Shown: in pieces, positions 45,071 through 53,714 of the stretch | How positions within the stretch are numbered: the first letter of the stretch is position 1 | Layout of the letters: each line of letters opens with the position of its first letter | Origin: Alkalithermobacter paradoxus | GTDB taxonomy: Bacteria; Bacillota; Clostridia; Peptostreptococcales; Peptostreptococcaceae | Reading direction: 5' to 3' | Assembly (NCBI GenBank): GCA_002029295.1 | Contig: MZGW01000001.1 | Location: 186,001-250,000 of the forward strand | Length of the DNA stretch: 64,000 nucleotides | Made by a program: the position numbers and the translations under genes | Notes under the pieces: model-generated | Database searches by the model: none | Told to the model about the DNA's origin: nothing | What the model saw: only the letters and a program-made list of their open reading frames with translations

Positions 45071-46144
45071 ATGATAAGCAAAAGAATTGGAGTAGTAGAA
45101 TCTATAATAACAAATAGTGAAGATATAGATGAAATAAAAGTAAAAATAGGGGAAAGAGTAGACAAAGCAATAAACTATCCTAAGATTACAGGAAGTGTAA
45201 ATGTAGGTGATGAAGTATTATTAAATACAAGTGCTATAGAACTTAATCTTGGAACAGGGGGGTCTCACTTTGTAATTGCAAACCTAAACAATCTAGAAAG
45301 TAATATGACAGATGGTGGGCATATAATGAAATTGAGATATACTCCACTTCAGGTAAAGACATTTGCTGCAGAAGAACAAGAAAGTATACATCATAACAAA
45401 ATAAACAATTTTAAGTCGCTAAATAACCTTCCTGTAGCTGTTGGAACTTTACATAGTATGCTATCTCCTTTTGTAGCTGTTGCTAAAAGATTAGATCCTA
45501 GCAAGAAAATAGCATACATAATGACAGATGGTGCAGCACTTCCTATCTACCTAAGTAAAAACGTGAAAGAACTTAAAGATAAAAAACTGATAGATGCTAC
45601 TATAACTATAGGAAATGCATTTGGTGGAGATTATGAATGTGTAAATATATACACAGCTTTGATAGTAGCAAAAGAAGTAATAAAAGCAGATATTGTGTTT
45701 GTATCTATGGGTCCTGGAATTGTAGGGACTGGAACAAAATATGGATTTTCAGGAATTGAACAAGGATATATATTAGATGCTGTTGTAAGTTTAGGAGGAA
45801 AAGCTATAGCAATTCCTAGAATAAGCTTTGCAGATAAAAGAGATAGGCACATTGGAATTAGCCACCATTCAATTACTGTACTAAAAGATATAGTAAAATC
45901 TAGAGTTACAATCCCTATAAATGTTCAAGATGAATATAAGAAAAAGCGTATAATTTCACAGATTGAAGATAGTAATATACATTGTCTGCATGATGTAACT
46001 TTTGTTCAAAATGATATAACTAAAGATTCATTAGATTATTTTGATTTGAAAGTTAAGAGCATGGGCAGAGGATACCATGAAGACGAAGAATTTTTTAAGT
46101 CTTCAGGTGGAGCTGCCACATATATATTGGAGGGGTTAATATGA
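45071..46144 (+). CDS. DUF3866 family protein
   Basis: I recognise this only as a DUF3866-type protein with no known function. The 357-residue product is soluble, with an N-terminal beta-rich part (MISKRIGVVESIITNSEDID ... GDEVLLNTSAIELNLGTGGSHFVIANL) and a central alpha/beta region containing KIAYIMTDGAALPIYLS and VSMGPGIVGTGTKYGFSGIEQG, which looks nucleotide- or phosphate-binding. The conserved-looking SFADKRDRHIGISHHS follows. I chose the ATG at 45071 after AAGAGG. The end overlaps the Nudix gene by 4 bases, so the two are coupled. Confidence 0.75.
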   Translation: MISKRIGVVESIITNSEDIDEIKVKIGERVDKAINYPKITGSVNVGDEVLLNTSAIELNLGTGGSHFVIANLNNLESNMTDGGHIMKLRYTPLQVKTFAAEEQESIHHNKINNFKSLNNLPVAVGTLHSMLSPFVAVAKRLDPSKKIAYIMTDGAALPIYLSKNVKELKDKKLIDATITIGNAFGGDYECVNIYTALIVAKEVIKADIVFVSMGPGIVGTGTKYGFSGIEQGYILDAVVSLGGKAIAIPRISFADKRDRHIGISHHSITVLKDIVKSRVTIPINVQDEYKKKRIISQIEDSNIHCLHDVTFVQNDITKDSLDYFDLKVKSMGRGYHEDEEFFKSSGGAATYILEGLI

Positions 46145-46671
46145 TTTTAGAAGAAAAGACCTTAAGCTCAGAGAAAATATATAATGGAAAAATTATAAAT
46201 TTAAGAATAGATACTGTAGAACTTCCAGATCACAAATATCAAAAAAGAGAAATAGTAGAACATCCAGGGGCTGTAGCTATTTTACCTATAACAGATAATA
46301 ATGAAATTATAATGATAAAACAATATAGAAAGACTGTAGAGGAAGTGCTTTGGGAATTACCCGCTGGTAAATTAGAAGTGGGTGAAGACCCTAAAAAGTG
46401 TGCAATAAGAGAACTGAAGGAAGAAACTGGATACTCAGCACAGAAAATAGAACTACTAAACATATTTTACACATCTCCAGGTTTTTCTGATGAGAAGATG
46501 TATCTATATCTAGCTAAAGAACTGAATGAAGGAAATCCCACTCCTGATGAAGATGAATACGTAGAAATATATAAAGTAAAAATAGAAGAAGCACTAAAAA
46601 TGATAGAAGATGGAAAGATTAAAGATAGCAAAACTATAGTAGGAATACTACTTTCAAAAGAATTAATATAA
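46141..46671 (+). CDS. nudF: NUDIX hydrolase, ADP-ribose pyrophosphatase type
   Basis: NudF-type enzymes split ADP-ribose into AMP and ribose 5-phosphate. The 176-residue protein has a full Nudix box, G-x5-E-x7-REL-x-EE-x-G (about residues 78-100, from GKLEVGED to REELKEETGY-like), and the ADP-ribose family cue FYTSPGFSDEKMYLYLA. It starts inside the DUF3866 gene with AGGGG as ribosome site. It is the last gene before the spoIIM stem-loop. Confidence 0.92.
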   Translation: MILEEKTLSSEKIYNGKIINLRIDTVELPDHKYQKREIVEHPGAVAILPITDNNEIIMIKQYRKTVEEVLWELPAGKLEVGEDPKKCAIRELKEETGYSAQKIELLNIFYTSPGFSDEKMYLYLAKELNEGNPTPDEDEYVEIYKVKIEEALKMIEDGKIKDSKTIVGILLSKELI

Positions 46672-46675
46672 ATTT

Positions 46676-46731
46676 GTAATATGCCCCTTCTTTATGACAT
46701 AAAATTATGTAAAGTCAAAATAAGAAGGGGG
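46676..46731 (+). promoter_or_regulatory. spoIIM promoter and ribosome-site stem-loop
   Basis: CCCCTTCTT (46684-46692) pairs perfectly with AAGAAGGGG (46722-46730). The 3' arm is the spoIIM ribosome site, 7 bases before its TTG start. Within the loop CATAAAAT (46698-46705) resembles a sigma-E -10, and GTAATAT (46676-46682) a sigma-E -35 at a 15-base spacing. A transcript started here would begin near 46712 and lack the 5' arm. The stem followed by GTTTTACTTT could also act as a weak terminator of nudF. Confidence 0.65.
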
Positions 46732-46738
46732 TTTTACT

Positions 46739-47359
46739 TTGAGAAAAATAAATGGTTTTTCAAGCTTTAAATTTAATTACAAAATATTTGTAGTATTTAT
46801 AATATTTATACTAACTCTAGGAGTGAGTAGTGGAGTATACCTAAACAAGATATATCCAGAGAGTATAAATTCAATTACAGAGTACATATCTAGGACAAGT
46901 AATTACTATAGTAATACTGATTATAGTGTTTTTGAGCTTGTATTTTTAAATCTAAAAAATGACTTTTTGTATTTATCTTCATTATTTATATTATCACTAG
47001 GAGTAATTACATGGCCGTTAACATTTTTAGCTATATTTTTAAAAGGTCTTTCAATAGGATTTACAATAAATACTCTGGTATTAGGATTTAATCCTGGATA
47101 TATTAAAATAATATTTTTAATACTAGTAAAAAATATAGTAATAATACCACTTTCTATAGTAATAATGATAATTACGTTTAGTTACGTATTAGAGTTTTTA
47201 TCAAACTTCAAATTATTTAGGAAATTTAAGAATAACAACCATATGAAAAGACTAATAGTAAAGTGTAGTGTAAACACTATGAGTGTTGTTGTTCCAACTG
47301 TTTTAATTCAAAGTATATTAAATGCAGTATCTATATTTTTACTACAGAGAATTTTTTAA
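46739..47359 (+). CDS. spoIIM: Stage II sporulation protein M
   Basis: SpoIIM, with SpoIIP and SpoIID, forms the DMP machine that thins septal peptidoglycan and drives engulfment. The 206-residue polytopic protein has about five hydrophobic segments, with a soluble loop near 40-75, matching the B. subtilis protein in length (214) and layout. It begins with TTG behind a ribosome site held in a stem-loop. Position next to a xerD-like gene and deoB repeats the B. subtilis order. Confidence 0.92.
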   Translation: MRKINGFSSFKFNYKIFVVFIIFILTLGVSSGVYLNKIYPESINSITEYISRTSNYYSNTDYSVFELVFLNLKNDFLYLSSLFILSLGVITWPLTFLAIFLKGLSIGFTINTLVLGFNPGYIKIIFLILVKNIVIIPLSIVIMIITFSYVLEFLSNFKLFRKFKNNNHMKRLIVKCSVNTMSVVVPTVLIQSILNAVSIFLLQRIF

Positions 47360-47373
47360 TAGGAGAGCAAAAT

Positions 47374-48258
47374 ATGGAAGATAATATAATACATAAATAT
47401 ACAGACTATATACAAAAAGAAAGAAATCTTTCTGATAATACGATTAATTCATATAGTGTAGACTTAAAAAAATATTTAGAATATCTACGAAAAGAAAACA
47501 TAAATATATATGATGTAACTGAAAATGATATATTTAGTTTTTTGATTTATTTAGAAAAAAGCAATATATCCACATCCACAATATCAAGAATGATATCTTC
47601 TATTAAGTCTTTTTATGACTTTTTGTTTTTAAGCAAACTTATAGACGCAAATCCAACTGCTAAATTAAAAAAGCCAAAAGTCACTAGAGATAAAATAGAA
47701 ATACTCACAGAAGAAGAAATAGAAAAAATGTTAAACTCTCCTAATTTATCTACAGCAAAAGGAATGCGAGATAAGGCTATTTTAGAAACACTGTATGGTA
47801 CTGGAATGAAAGTAAGTGAGTTAATAAAGCTAGACATTGATGATTTGAACCTAAATATGGAATACTTAATATGTACATCCTCTAAGACAAGCAGAACTAT
47901 TCCTCTGTCTAATATAACTCAAAAATATATAATTAAATACTTAGAAGATGCAAGAGAAAAGATAGTAAAAAATAGCGATCAAAGAGCACTTTTTGTGAAC
48001 TCAAAAGGAGAAAGATTTACAAGACAAGGATTATGGAAGTTGATAAAGAGTTACACAAATGATAATGAAATAAATAAAAATGTAACTCCTACAATGTTAA
48101 GGCACTCATTTGCAATTCACTTATTAAAAAACGGAGCAGATATGAGTATAGTAAACAGGCTTTTAGGAAATACGAATTTATCAAGCCTTCAAGCTTACTT
48201 AATTCATATGGATAAAAATATTAGAGAAGAGTTTAGACAAAAACATCCAAGAATTTAA
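47374..48258 (+). CDS. XerD-like tyrosine recombinase homologue with degenerate active site
   Basis: By fold and location (spoIIM-xerD-deoB, as in B. subtilis) this 294-residue protein corresponds to XerD, which normally resolves chromosome dimers at dif with XerC. The N-terminal SAM-like domain (about 1-85) and C-terminal domain are complete. Of six catalytic positions only Arg243 (LRHSF) and Tyr275 remain. The first Arg is Lys146 (GMKVSEL), the beta-hairpin Lys is Ser169, the box-II His is Thr240 (TPTMLRH), and the LGH His is Asn266 (LGNTN). Reading frame and length are intact, so it is likely expressed as a non-cutting DNA-binding protein. The AGGAGAG ribosome site overlaps spoIIM. Confidence 0.85.
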   Translation: MEDNIIHKYTDYIQKERNLSDNTINSYSVDLKKYLEYLRKENINIYDVTENDIFSFLIYLEKSNISTSTISRMISSIKSFYDFLFLSKLIDANPTAKLKKPKVTRDKIEILTEEEIEKMLNSPNLSTAKGMRDKAILETLYGTGMKVSELIKLDIDDLNLNMEYLICTSSKTSRTIPLSNITQKYIIKYLEDAREKIVKNSDQRALFVNSKGERFTRQGLWKLIKSYTNDNEINKNVTPTMLRHSFAIHLLKNGADMSIVNRLLGNTNLSSLQAYLIHMDKNIREEFRQKHPRI

Positions 48259-48298
48259 AAAATATAATTTTAAATTGAATTAAAGGGTATAATTATAA

Positions 48299-48327
48299 TT
48301 GAAAAAAAATTATAAGAGTGTTATAAT
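48299..48327 (+). promoter_or_regulatory. Sigma-A promoter of the deoB-punA-pdp operon
   Basis: TTGAAA and a perfect TATAAT are separated by 17 bases, 46 bases before the deoB ATG. Confidence 0.85.
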
Positions 48328-48373
48328 CAAAATATTTCCTGCGAAAAATATCGAAAATAGGAGGAATACACAA

Positions 48374-49543
48374 ATGAAAAGAGCAGTAGTAATAGTTATG
48401 GATAGTATAGGAATAGGGGAATTGCCAGATAGTGAAAAGTTTGGAGATAAGGGAGTTAACACTTTAGGAAATATAATAAAAAGCTCTAAAGATATAAAGA
48501 TACCAAATTTAATCAAACTTGGTATAGGAAATATAGACGGATTTGATGCAATAGAAAGTATAGATAGTCCTATAGGAGCTTTTGGAAAGTGTGCTGAAGT
48601 GTCTCAAGGAAAAGATACTACTACTGGACATTGGGAAATGGTTGGATTACTTGTTGAAAGCCCGTTCAAAACATTCCCAGATGGATTTCCAACTGAAATA
48701 ATTCAAGAATTTGAAAGAAAAACAGGAAGAAAAGTAATTGGTAACAAACCAGCTTCTGGTACTGCAATACTAGACGAATTAGGTAAAGAGCATATGGAAA
48801 CGGGAAATGTTATTGTATATACTTCTGCAGACAGTGTTTTCCAAATAGCTGCACATGAAGAAGTTGTACCATTAGATGAACTGTATGAAATGTGTAAAAT
48901 AGCAAGGGACATGCTTATGGGAGATAACGCTGTTGCCAGAGTAATAGCAAGACCTTTCGTTGGAGAAGAAGGAAACTTTACGAGAACTTCTAATAGAAGA
49001 GATTTTTCTTTAGATCCATATGATGCTACAATACTTAATAATATAAAAGATGCAGGATTAGATGTAATAGGAGTTGGAAAAATAGAAGACATATTTAACG
49101 GAAATGGTATAACTGAAGCTGTTCATACAAAAGATAATATGGACGGTATAAACAAAACAATAGAATACATAAATAAAGACAACAAGGGATTAATATTCAC
49201 TAATTTAGTTGACTTTGACTCAAAATACGGACATAGAAGAGATGTAGAAGGATATAAAAAAGCTATTGAAGAACTAGATTCTAAAATTCCAGAAATAATA
49301 GATAGTTTAAAGGAAGACGATATCTTAATTTTAACAGCAGATCATGGAAATGACCCTACGTACAAGGGAACTGATCATACTAGAGAATATGTACCTGTTC
49401 TTGTTTATGGAAAAGGTGTAAAAGCAGGTGCAAATATAGGTATAAGAAAAAGCTTTGCAGACATAGGTGCAACAGTAACTGACATACTAAATGTCAAAAT
49501 GCCTAAGGCTGGAGAAAGCTTCAAAAATATAATATTAAAATAG
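48374..49543 (+). CDS. deoB: Phosphopentomutase
   Basis: DeoB moves phosphate between positions 1 and 5 of ribose and deoxyribose, linking nucleoside phosphorolysis to sugar metabolism. The 389-residue alkaline phosphatase-superfamily protein has the metal-site motifs VVIVMDSIGIGELPD (about 3-17), GKDTTTGHWEM (about 84-94) and TADHGNDP. I used the ATG at 48374 after AGGAGGAA; a longer frame upstream starts within the promoter and is not real. It heads an operon with two purine nucleoside phosphorylases and pdp. Confidence 0.97.
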   Translation: MKRAVVIVMDSIGIGELPDSEKFGDKGVNTLGNIIKSSKDIKIPNLIKLGIGNIDGFDAIESIDSPIGAFGKCAEVSQGKDTTTGHWEMVGLLVESPFKTFPDGFPTEIIQEFERKTGRKVIGNKPASGTAILDELGKEHMETGNVIVYTSADSVFQIAAHEEVVPLDELYEMCKIARDMLMGDNAVARVIARPFVGEEGNFTRTSNRRDFSLDPYDATILNNIKDAGLDVIGVGKIEDIFNGNGITEAVHTKDNMDGINKTIEYINKDNKGLIFTNLVDFDSKYGHRRDVEGYKKAIEELDSKIPEIIDSLKEDDILILTADHGNDPTYKGTDHTREYVPVLVYGKGVKAGANIGIRKSFADIGATVTDILNVKMPKAGESFKNIILK

Positions 49544-49555
49544 GAGGATATACAA

Positions 49556-50365
49556 ATGGAAAAAATAATGCAAGCAGCACAATTTATAGAATCAAAACTT
49601 GAAAATAAACCGGAAATAGGATTGATATTAGGATCAGGTCTTGGAGTATTAGGTGATGAAATAGAAAATCCAACTATAATAAAGTATGAAGAAATTCCAA
49701 ACTTTCCAGTATCTACAGTAGAAGGACATGCAGGACAACTTGTAATAGGAAAATTAGAAGGAAAATACGTAATAGCTATGCAAGGAAGATTCCACTACTA
49801 TGAGGGATATACAATGCAAGAAGCTACATTCCCAGTAAGAGTTATGAAAGCTTTAGGTGTTGAAACTATAGTAGTAACTAATGCTGCAGGTGGAGTAAAC
49901 AAATCATTTACGCCTGGAGATTTAATGATTATAACTGATCATATAAACTTTGGAGGAAACAATCCACTTATTGGACCAAACGACAATAAATTAGGAGTAA
50001 GATTTCCTGATATGTCAAAAGCTTATACGCCAAGTCTTGTAGATCTTTCAAAAGATGCAGCTAAAGAGTTAGGAATAGATGTAAAAGAAGGAGTTTATGC
50101 ATTCATGACAGGTCCAAGCTATGAAACACCAGCTGAAATCAGAATGCTTGATAGAATAGGAGCAGATGCTGTAGGAATGTCAACAGTTCCAGAAGTTATA
50201 GTAGCTTCACATGCTAGCATGAAAGTTATAGGTATTTCATGCATAACAAATATGGCAGCTGGAATACTAGATCAACCTTTAAATCATGAAGAAGTTATAG
50301 AGACAACTCAAATGGCTAAAGAAAAGTTTATAAAGTTGGTGAAAAAAATAGTTAACAAAATCTAG
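49556..50365 (+). CDS. punA: Purine nucleoside phosphorylase (trimeric, PNP-II type)
   Basis: This enzyme cleaves inosine and guanosine with phosphate, giving base and ribose 1-phosphate. The 269-residue protein carries LILGSGLG (phosphate site), [22 protein letters not shown], and the base-recognition pair Glu190 (GPSYETPAE) and Asn232 (SCITNMA), equivalent to human Glu201 and Asn243. It is therefore expected to use 6-oxopurines. AGGAGG precedes the ATG. A close paralogue follows 10 bases after the stop. Confidence 0.95.
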   Translation: MEKIMQAAQFIESKLENKPEIGLILGSGLGVLGDEIENPTIIKYEEIPNFPVSTVEGHAGQLVIGKLEGKYVIAMQGRFHYYEGYTMQEATFPVRVMKALGVETIVVTNAAGGVNKSFTPGDLMIITDHINFGGNNPLIGPNDNKLGVRFPDMSKAYTPSLVDLSKDAAKELGIDVKEGVYAFMTGPSYETPAEIRMLDRIGADAVGMSTVPEVIVASHASMKVIGISCITNMAAGILDQPLNHEEVIETTQMAKEKFIKLVKKIVNKI

Positions 50366-50375
50366 GAGGATTATT

Positions 50376-51200
50376 ATGAATATCCAAAAGATAAATGAAG
50401 CTGCACAGTTCATAAGCTCTAAAATTAATTTTACTCCTGATATAGGACTTATACTAGGATCAGGTCTTGGAGTATTAGGTGATGAAATAGAAGACCCAAC
50501 TATAATAAAATATGAAGAAATTCCAAACTTCCCAGTATCAACAGTAGAAGGACATGCAGGACAACTTGTAATAGGTAAATTAGAAGGAAAAGATGTAGTA
50601 GCTATGCAGGGAAGATTTCATTACTATGAAGGATATAATATGGATGAAGTTACATTTCCTGTAAGGGTAATGAAAGCACTCGGAGTTAACATATTAATAG
50701 TTACAAACGCATGTGGAGGACTTAATCCTAATTTCTATGCAGGAGCTTTAATGCTTATAAATGATCACATAAACTTTACTGGAGCTAATCCACTTATCGG
50801 TCCAAACAATAATGATCTTGGAGTGAGATTTCCAGATATGTCAAGGGCATATAATTCTGATTTAATAGACCTAGCAAAGGAAGTTGCTAATGATTTAGGA
50901 ATAGAAGTATTTGAAGGTGTATATACAGCTATATCTGGCCCAAGCTATTTTTCAAAAGCAGAACTTAATATGTTAACAGTTATGGGATCAGATACTATAG
51001 GAATGTCAACAGTTCCAGAAGTTATAGTAGCTAGACATAGCAATATGGCTGTTCTTGGAATTTCATGCATAACAGATATGGCAATTCCAAATGAGCATCT
51101 TGAAGTTTTAACACATGAACAAGTTATGAGAGTAGCTCAAGAAGCTAGACCAAAGTTTATATCGCTAGTTAAAGGAATAGTAAAAGAGGTGTCAATATAA
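50376..51200 (+). CDS. Purine nucleoside phosphorylase paralogue with altered base pocket
   Basis: The 274-residue protein is a tandem paralogue of the preceding gene; the first 100 or so residues are nearly the same, including LILGSGLG and RFHYYEGY, so phosphate and sugar sites are kept. The base-recognition residues differ: the Glu of SYET is Phe192 (SYFSKAE) and the Asn of CITN is Asp234 (CITDMA). In human PNP, changing the equivalent Asn to Asp moves preference toward 6-aminopurines, so this copy may act on adenosine-type or modified nucleosides. The C-terminal half has diverged much more than the N-terminal half. Its stop overlaps the pdp start. Confidence 0.88.
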   Translation: MNIQKINEAAQFISSKINFTPDIGLILGSGLGVLGDEIEDPTIIKYEEIPNFPVSTVEGHAGQLVIGKLEGKDVVAMQGRFHYYEGYNMDEVTFPVRVMKALGVNILIVTNACGGLNPNFYAGALMLINDHINFTGANPLIGPNNNDLGVRFPDMSRAYNSDLIDLAKEVANDLGIEVFEGVYTAISGPSYFSKAELNMLTVMGSDTIGMSTVPEVIVARHSNMAVLGISCITDMAIPNEHLEVLTHEQVMRVAQEARPKFISLVKGIVKEVSI

Positions 51201-52525
51201 TGAGAATGTACGATATAATAAAAAAGAAAAGGGACGGACATGAACTTAACAAAGAAGAAATAAACTTTTTTGTTGAGGGATATTCAAAAGGAGAAATACC
51301 TGATTATCAAGTATCAGCATTGCTTATGGCAATATTCATAAGAAAAATGAGCAAACAGGAAACTGTTTACTTAACAGATGCAATGATGAGATCGGGTGAA
51401 GTTATAGATTTATCTAAAATAGATGGTATAAAAGTAGATAAGCACAGTACTGGTGGAGTAGGTGACAAGACTACAATAGCGTTAGCTCCTCTTGTAGCGT
51501 CTTGTAACGCTCCAGTTGCTAAAATGTCTGGTAGAGGACTTGGACACACTGGTGGTACATTAGATAAACTTGAAGCTATACCAGGATTTTCCATAGAAAT
51601 GGAACAAGAGAAATTCACAAACAATGTAAATAAAGATAAGGTTGCAGTATGTGGTCAAACTGCATCTATAGTGCCTGCAGATAAGAAATTATATGCATTA
51701 AGAGATGTAACAGCAACTGTTGATAATATTTCATTAATTGCTAGTAGTATAATGAGTAAAAAACTTGCTTCAGGTGCAGATGCTATATTATTAGATGTAA
51801 AAACTGGTAGTGGAGCGTTTATGAAAGATCTTGAAGATTCTTTTGCACTTGCTAAAGAAATGGTTGATATAGGAAATGGAATGGAAAGAGAAACTATAGG
51901 TATAATAACTGATATGGATCAACCATTAGGTTACGCAGTAGGAAACTCTCTAGAAGTTATAGAAGCTATAGATACATTAAAAGGTCAAGGACCTAAAGAT
52001 TTTACAGAGCTTTGCTTAAACTTAGGAGCTTATATGTTGATATTAGCTAAAGTTAGTGATAACTATGAAGATGCAAGAAAAATGTTAGAAGAATCTATAT
52101 CTTCAGGTAAGGCTTTAGAAAAACTAAAACAATTTATAACTGCACAGGGAGGAAACCCAGAGGTTGTAGATAACTACGATTTATTCCCAGGTGCATCGCA
52201 TATAGTAGAATTAAAATCTCCTAAGAGAGGATATATATCTAAGATTGAAGCGGAAGAAGTAGGAATAAGTGCTTTAATATTAGGAGCAGGAAGAGAAACT
52301 AAAGAAAGTGAAATAGATTTAGGAGCAGGAATAATACTGCGTAGAAAAGTAGGAGACTTTGTAGAAGAAGGGGAAACTTTAGCTCATATGTATTTAAATG
52401 ATATATCAAAGCTTGAAAGTGGACAAAATAGACTTTTAGGAGCATACACAATAGAAGATACTAAGCCACAAGAAAGAAAATTAATATACGGAATAGTTAC
52501 TAAAGATGGTATAGAAAGATTCTAA
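51200..52525 (+). CDS. pdp: Pyrimidine-nucleoside phosphorylase
   Basis: Pdp splits uridine and thymidine with phosphate. The 441-residue protein has the N-terminal helical domain ([20 protein letters not shown]) and the signature [18 protein letters not shown] (about 108-125), [12 protein letters not shown] for phosphate binding, [11 protein letters not shown], and a C-terminal domain. It shares one base with the stop of the preceding gene. Together with deoB and the purine enzymes it forms a complete nucleoside salvage operon, closed by a strong terminator. Confidence 0.97.
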   Translation: MRMYDIIKKKRDGHELNKEEINFFVEGYSKGEIPDYQVSALLMAIFIRKMSKQETVYLTDAMMRSGEVIDLSKIDGIKVDKHSTGGVGDKTTIALAPLVASCNAPVAKMSGRGLGHTGGTLDKLEAIPGFSIEMEQEKFTNNVNKDKVAVCGQTASIVPADKKLYALRDVTATVDNISLIASSIMSKKLASGADAILLDVKTGSGAFMKDLEDSFALAKEMVDIGNGMERETIGIITDMDQPLGYAVGNSLEVIEAIDTLKGQGPKDFTELCLNLGAYMLILAKVSDNYEDARKMLEESISSGKALEKLKQFITAQGGNPEVVDNYDLFPGASHIVELKSPKRGYISKIEAEEVGISALILGAGRETKESEIDLGAGIILRRKVGDFVEEGETLAHMYLNDISKLESGQNRLLGAYTIEDTKPQERKLIYGIVTKDGIERF

Positions 52526-52527
52526 TT

Positions 52528-52556
52528 AAAAGAGCAAGGAAATCCTTGCTCTTTTT
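52528..52556 (+). terminator. Terminator of the deoB-pdp operon
   Basis: AAAAGAGCAAGGA pairs perfectly with TCCTTGCTCTTTT over a 2-base centre, followed by T. Confidence 0.9.
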
Positions 52557-52569
52557 CAATTTCTTACTA

Positions 52570-52598
52570 TTGTAAAAATAAGTCTAAAATTATATAAT
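52570..52598 (+). promoter_or_regulatory. Sigma-A promoter of mltG
   Basis: TTGTAA and a perfect TATAAT are 17 bases apart, 35 bases before the mltG ATG. Confidence 0.8.
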
Positions 52599-52633
52599 TA
52601 TATAGATAAATAACTTTAGAATGAGGTAATGTC

Positions 52634-53644
52634 ATGAAAAAAAGACAAAGAGCTGTATTGATGATAGTCACTTTTTTTATTCTAAGTGCCGCTTATTTTT
52701 ACAATCAAGTAGGTCCATATGATAAAAATAGTGGCGATGAAATATTAGTAGAAATACCAAAGGGAAGTTCGCTTTACAAAATATCTGATATTTTATTTGA
52801 AAATAATTTAATAAAAAGTAAGTTATTTTTTATAAACTTGTCTAAAATAACGAATATGGATAGAAATATACAGGCAGGCACATATAAAATTCCTCAGTAC
52901 TTTTCTAACAAAGATATACTAAAGCTTCTAAATTCAGGTGATGTTTATAGAGATTTTGTAACTGTTACAATTCCAGAAGGATTTGAATTAGTTCAAATAG
53001 CACAGAGATTATCTGAACAAGGTCTTGTAAATAGAGAAAAATTTATAGAATTAGCTAATAATGTAGAGATTTTTAGAAAAGAGTTTGAGTTTTTAAATGA
53101 GGAAGACATCATTTCTTTAGAAGGGTATTTGTTTCCAGACACATACTTTATTGATAAAAGCTACTCAGAAAAAACTATAATAAGAATAATGTTAAATAGA
53201 TTTAAAGAAATATATAGTGATGAATATAAGGCTAGACAAAAAGAATTAGGACTTTCTTTAAACGAACTTATAACAATGTCTTCTATTATAGAAAGAGAAG
53301 CACAAGTTAAAAATGAAAGAGTATTAATTTCGGCTGTATTCCACAATAGAATAAATATAGATATGCCACTTCAATCATGTGCTACAGTTCAGTATGTAAT
53401 TGGAGAGAGAAAACCTGTCCTATCATATAACGATATACAAATAGATTCTCCCTACAATACCTACAAAAACAAAGGATTGCCTCCAGGGCCTATAGCATCA
53501 CCAGGAGAAGCAGCTATAAAAGCAGCTTTATACCCAGCAGATGTTAATTACCTTTATTTCGTAGCTAAAAAAGATGGAAGCCATAGCTTTGCAACAAATT
53601 ATAGTGATCATCTTAAGAATAGAAGAGAAAATTTAGGACGATAG
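52634..53644 (+). CDS. mltG: Endolytic transglycosylase MltG
   Basis: MltG cuts nascent glycan strands and so sets their length. The 336-residue protein has an N-terminal membrane anchor (about 6-24), a LysM-like subdomain (about 35-100), and the YceG catalytic domain with Glu in SSIIEREAQ and FHNRINIDMPLQSCATVQY. The order mltG-trmR-U32-udk copies B. subtilis yrrL-yrrM-yrrN/O-udk. ATGAGGTAATGTC precedes the ATG. Confidence 0.95.
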   Translation: MKKRQRAVLMIVTFFILSAAYFYNQVGPYDKNSGDEILVEIPKGSSLYKISDILFENNLIKSKLFFINLSKITNMDRNIQAGTYKIPQYFSNKDILKLLNSGDVYRDFVTVTIPEGFELVQIAQRLSEQGLVNREKFIELANNVEIFRKEFEFLNEEDIISLEGYLFPDTYFIDKSYSEKTIIRIMLNRFKEIYSDEYKARQKELGLSLNELITMSSIIEREAQVKNERVLISAVFHNRINIDMPLQSCATVQYVIGERKPVLSYNDIQIDSPYNTYKNKGLPPGPIASPGEAAIKAALYPADVNYLYFVAKKDGSHSFATNYSDHLKNRRENLGR

Positions 53645-53662
53645 GTGGATATTACCACCTAT
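53641..53662 (+). terminator. Weak stem-loop after mltG
   Basis: ATAGGTGG pairs with CCACCTAT around 6 bases and is followed only by TTGTTGTG, so termination would be partial. Confidence 0.5.
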
Positions 53663-53668
53663 TTGTTG

Positions 53669-53687
53669 TGAATAGGAAATTATAAAC
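53669..53687 (+). repeat. Dispersed 19-base copy of the ylbJ-repeat motif
   Basis: TGAATAGGAAATTATAAAC is identical to 11172-11190 and 11278-11296 in the 106-bp tandem repeat. The rest of the repeat unit is absent here. It may be one arm of a small dispersed element. Confidence 0.7.
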
Positions 53688-53714
53688 AAGGGATTTGTTA
53701 GAAAGGATGGTTTT

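Noticed and set aside
48299-48373. N-terminal extension of deoB by 25 codons
   Set aside because: The TTG is the -35 of a good sigma-A promoter, and the conserved protein starts at the ATG at 48374 with an AGGAGG site.
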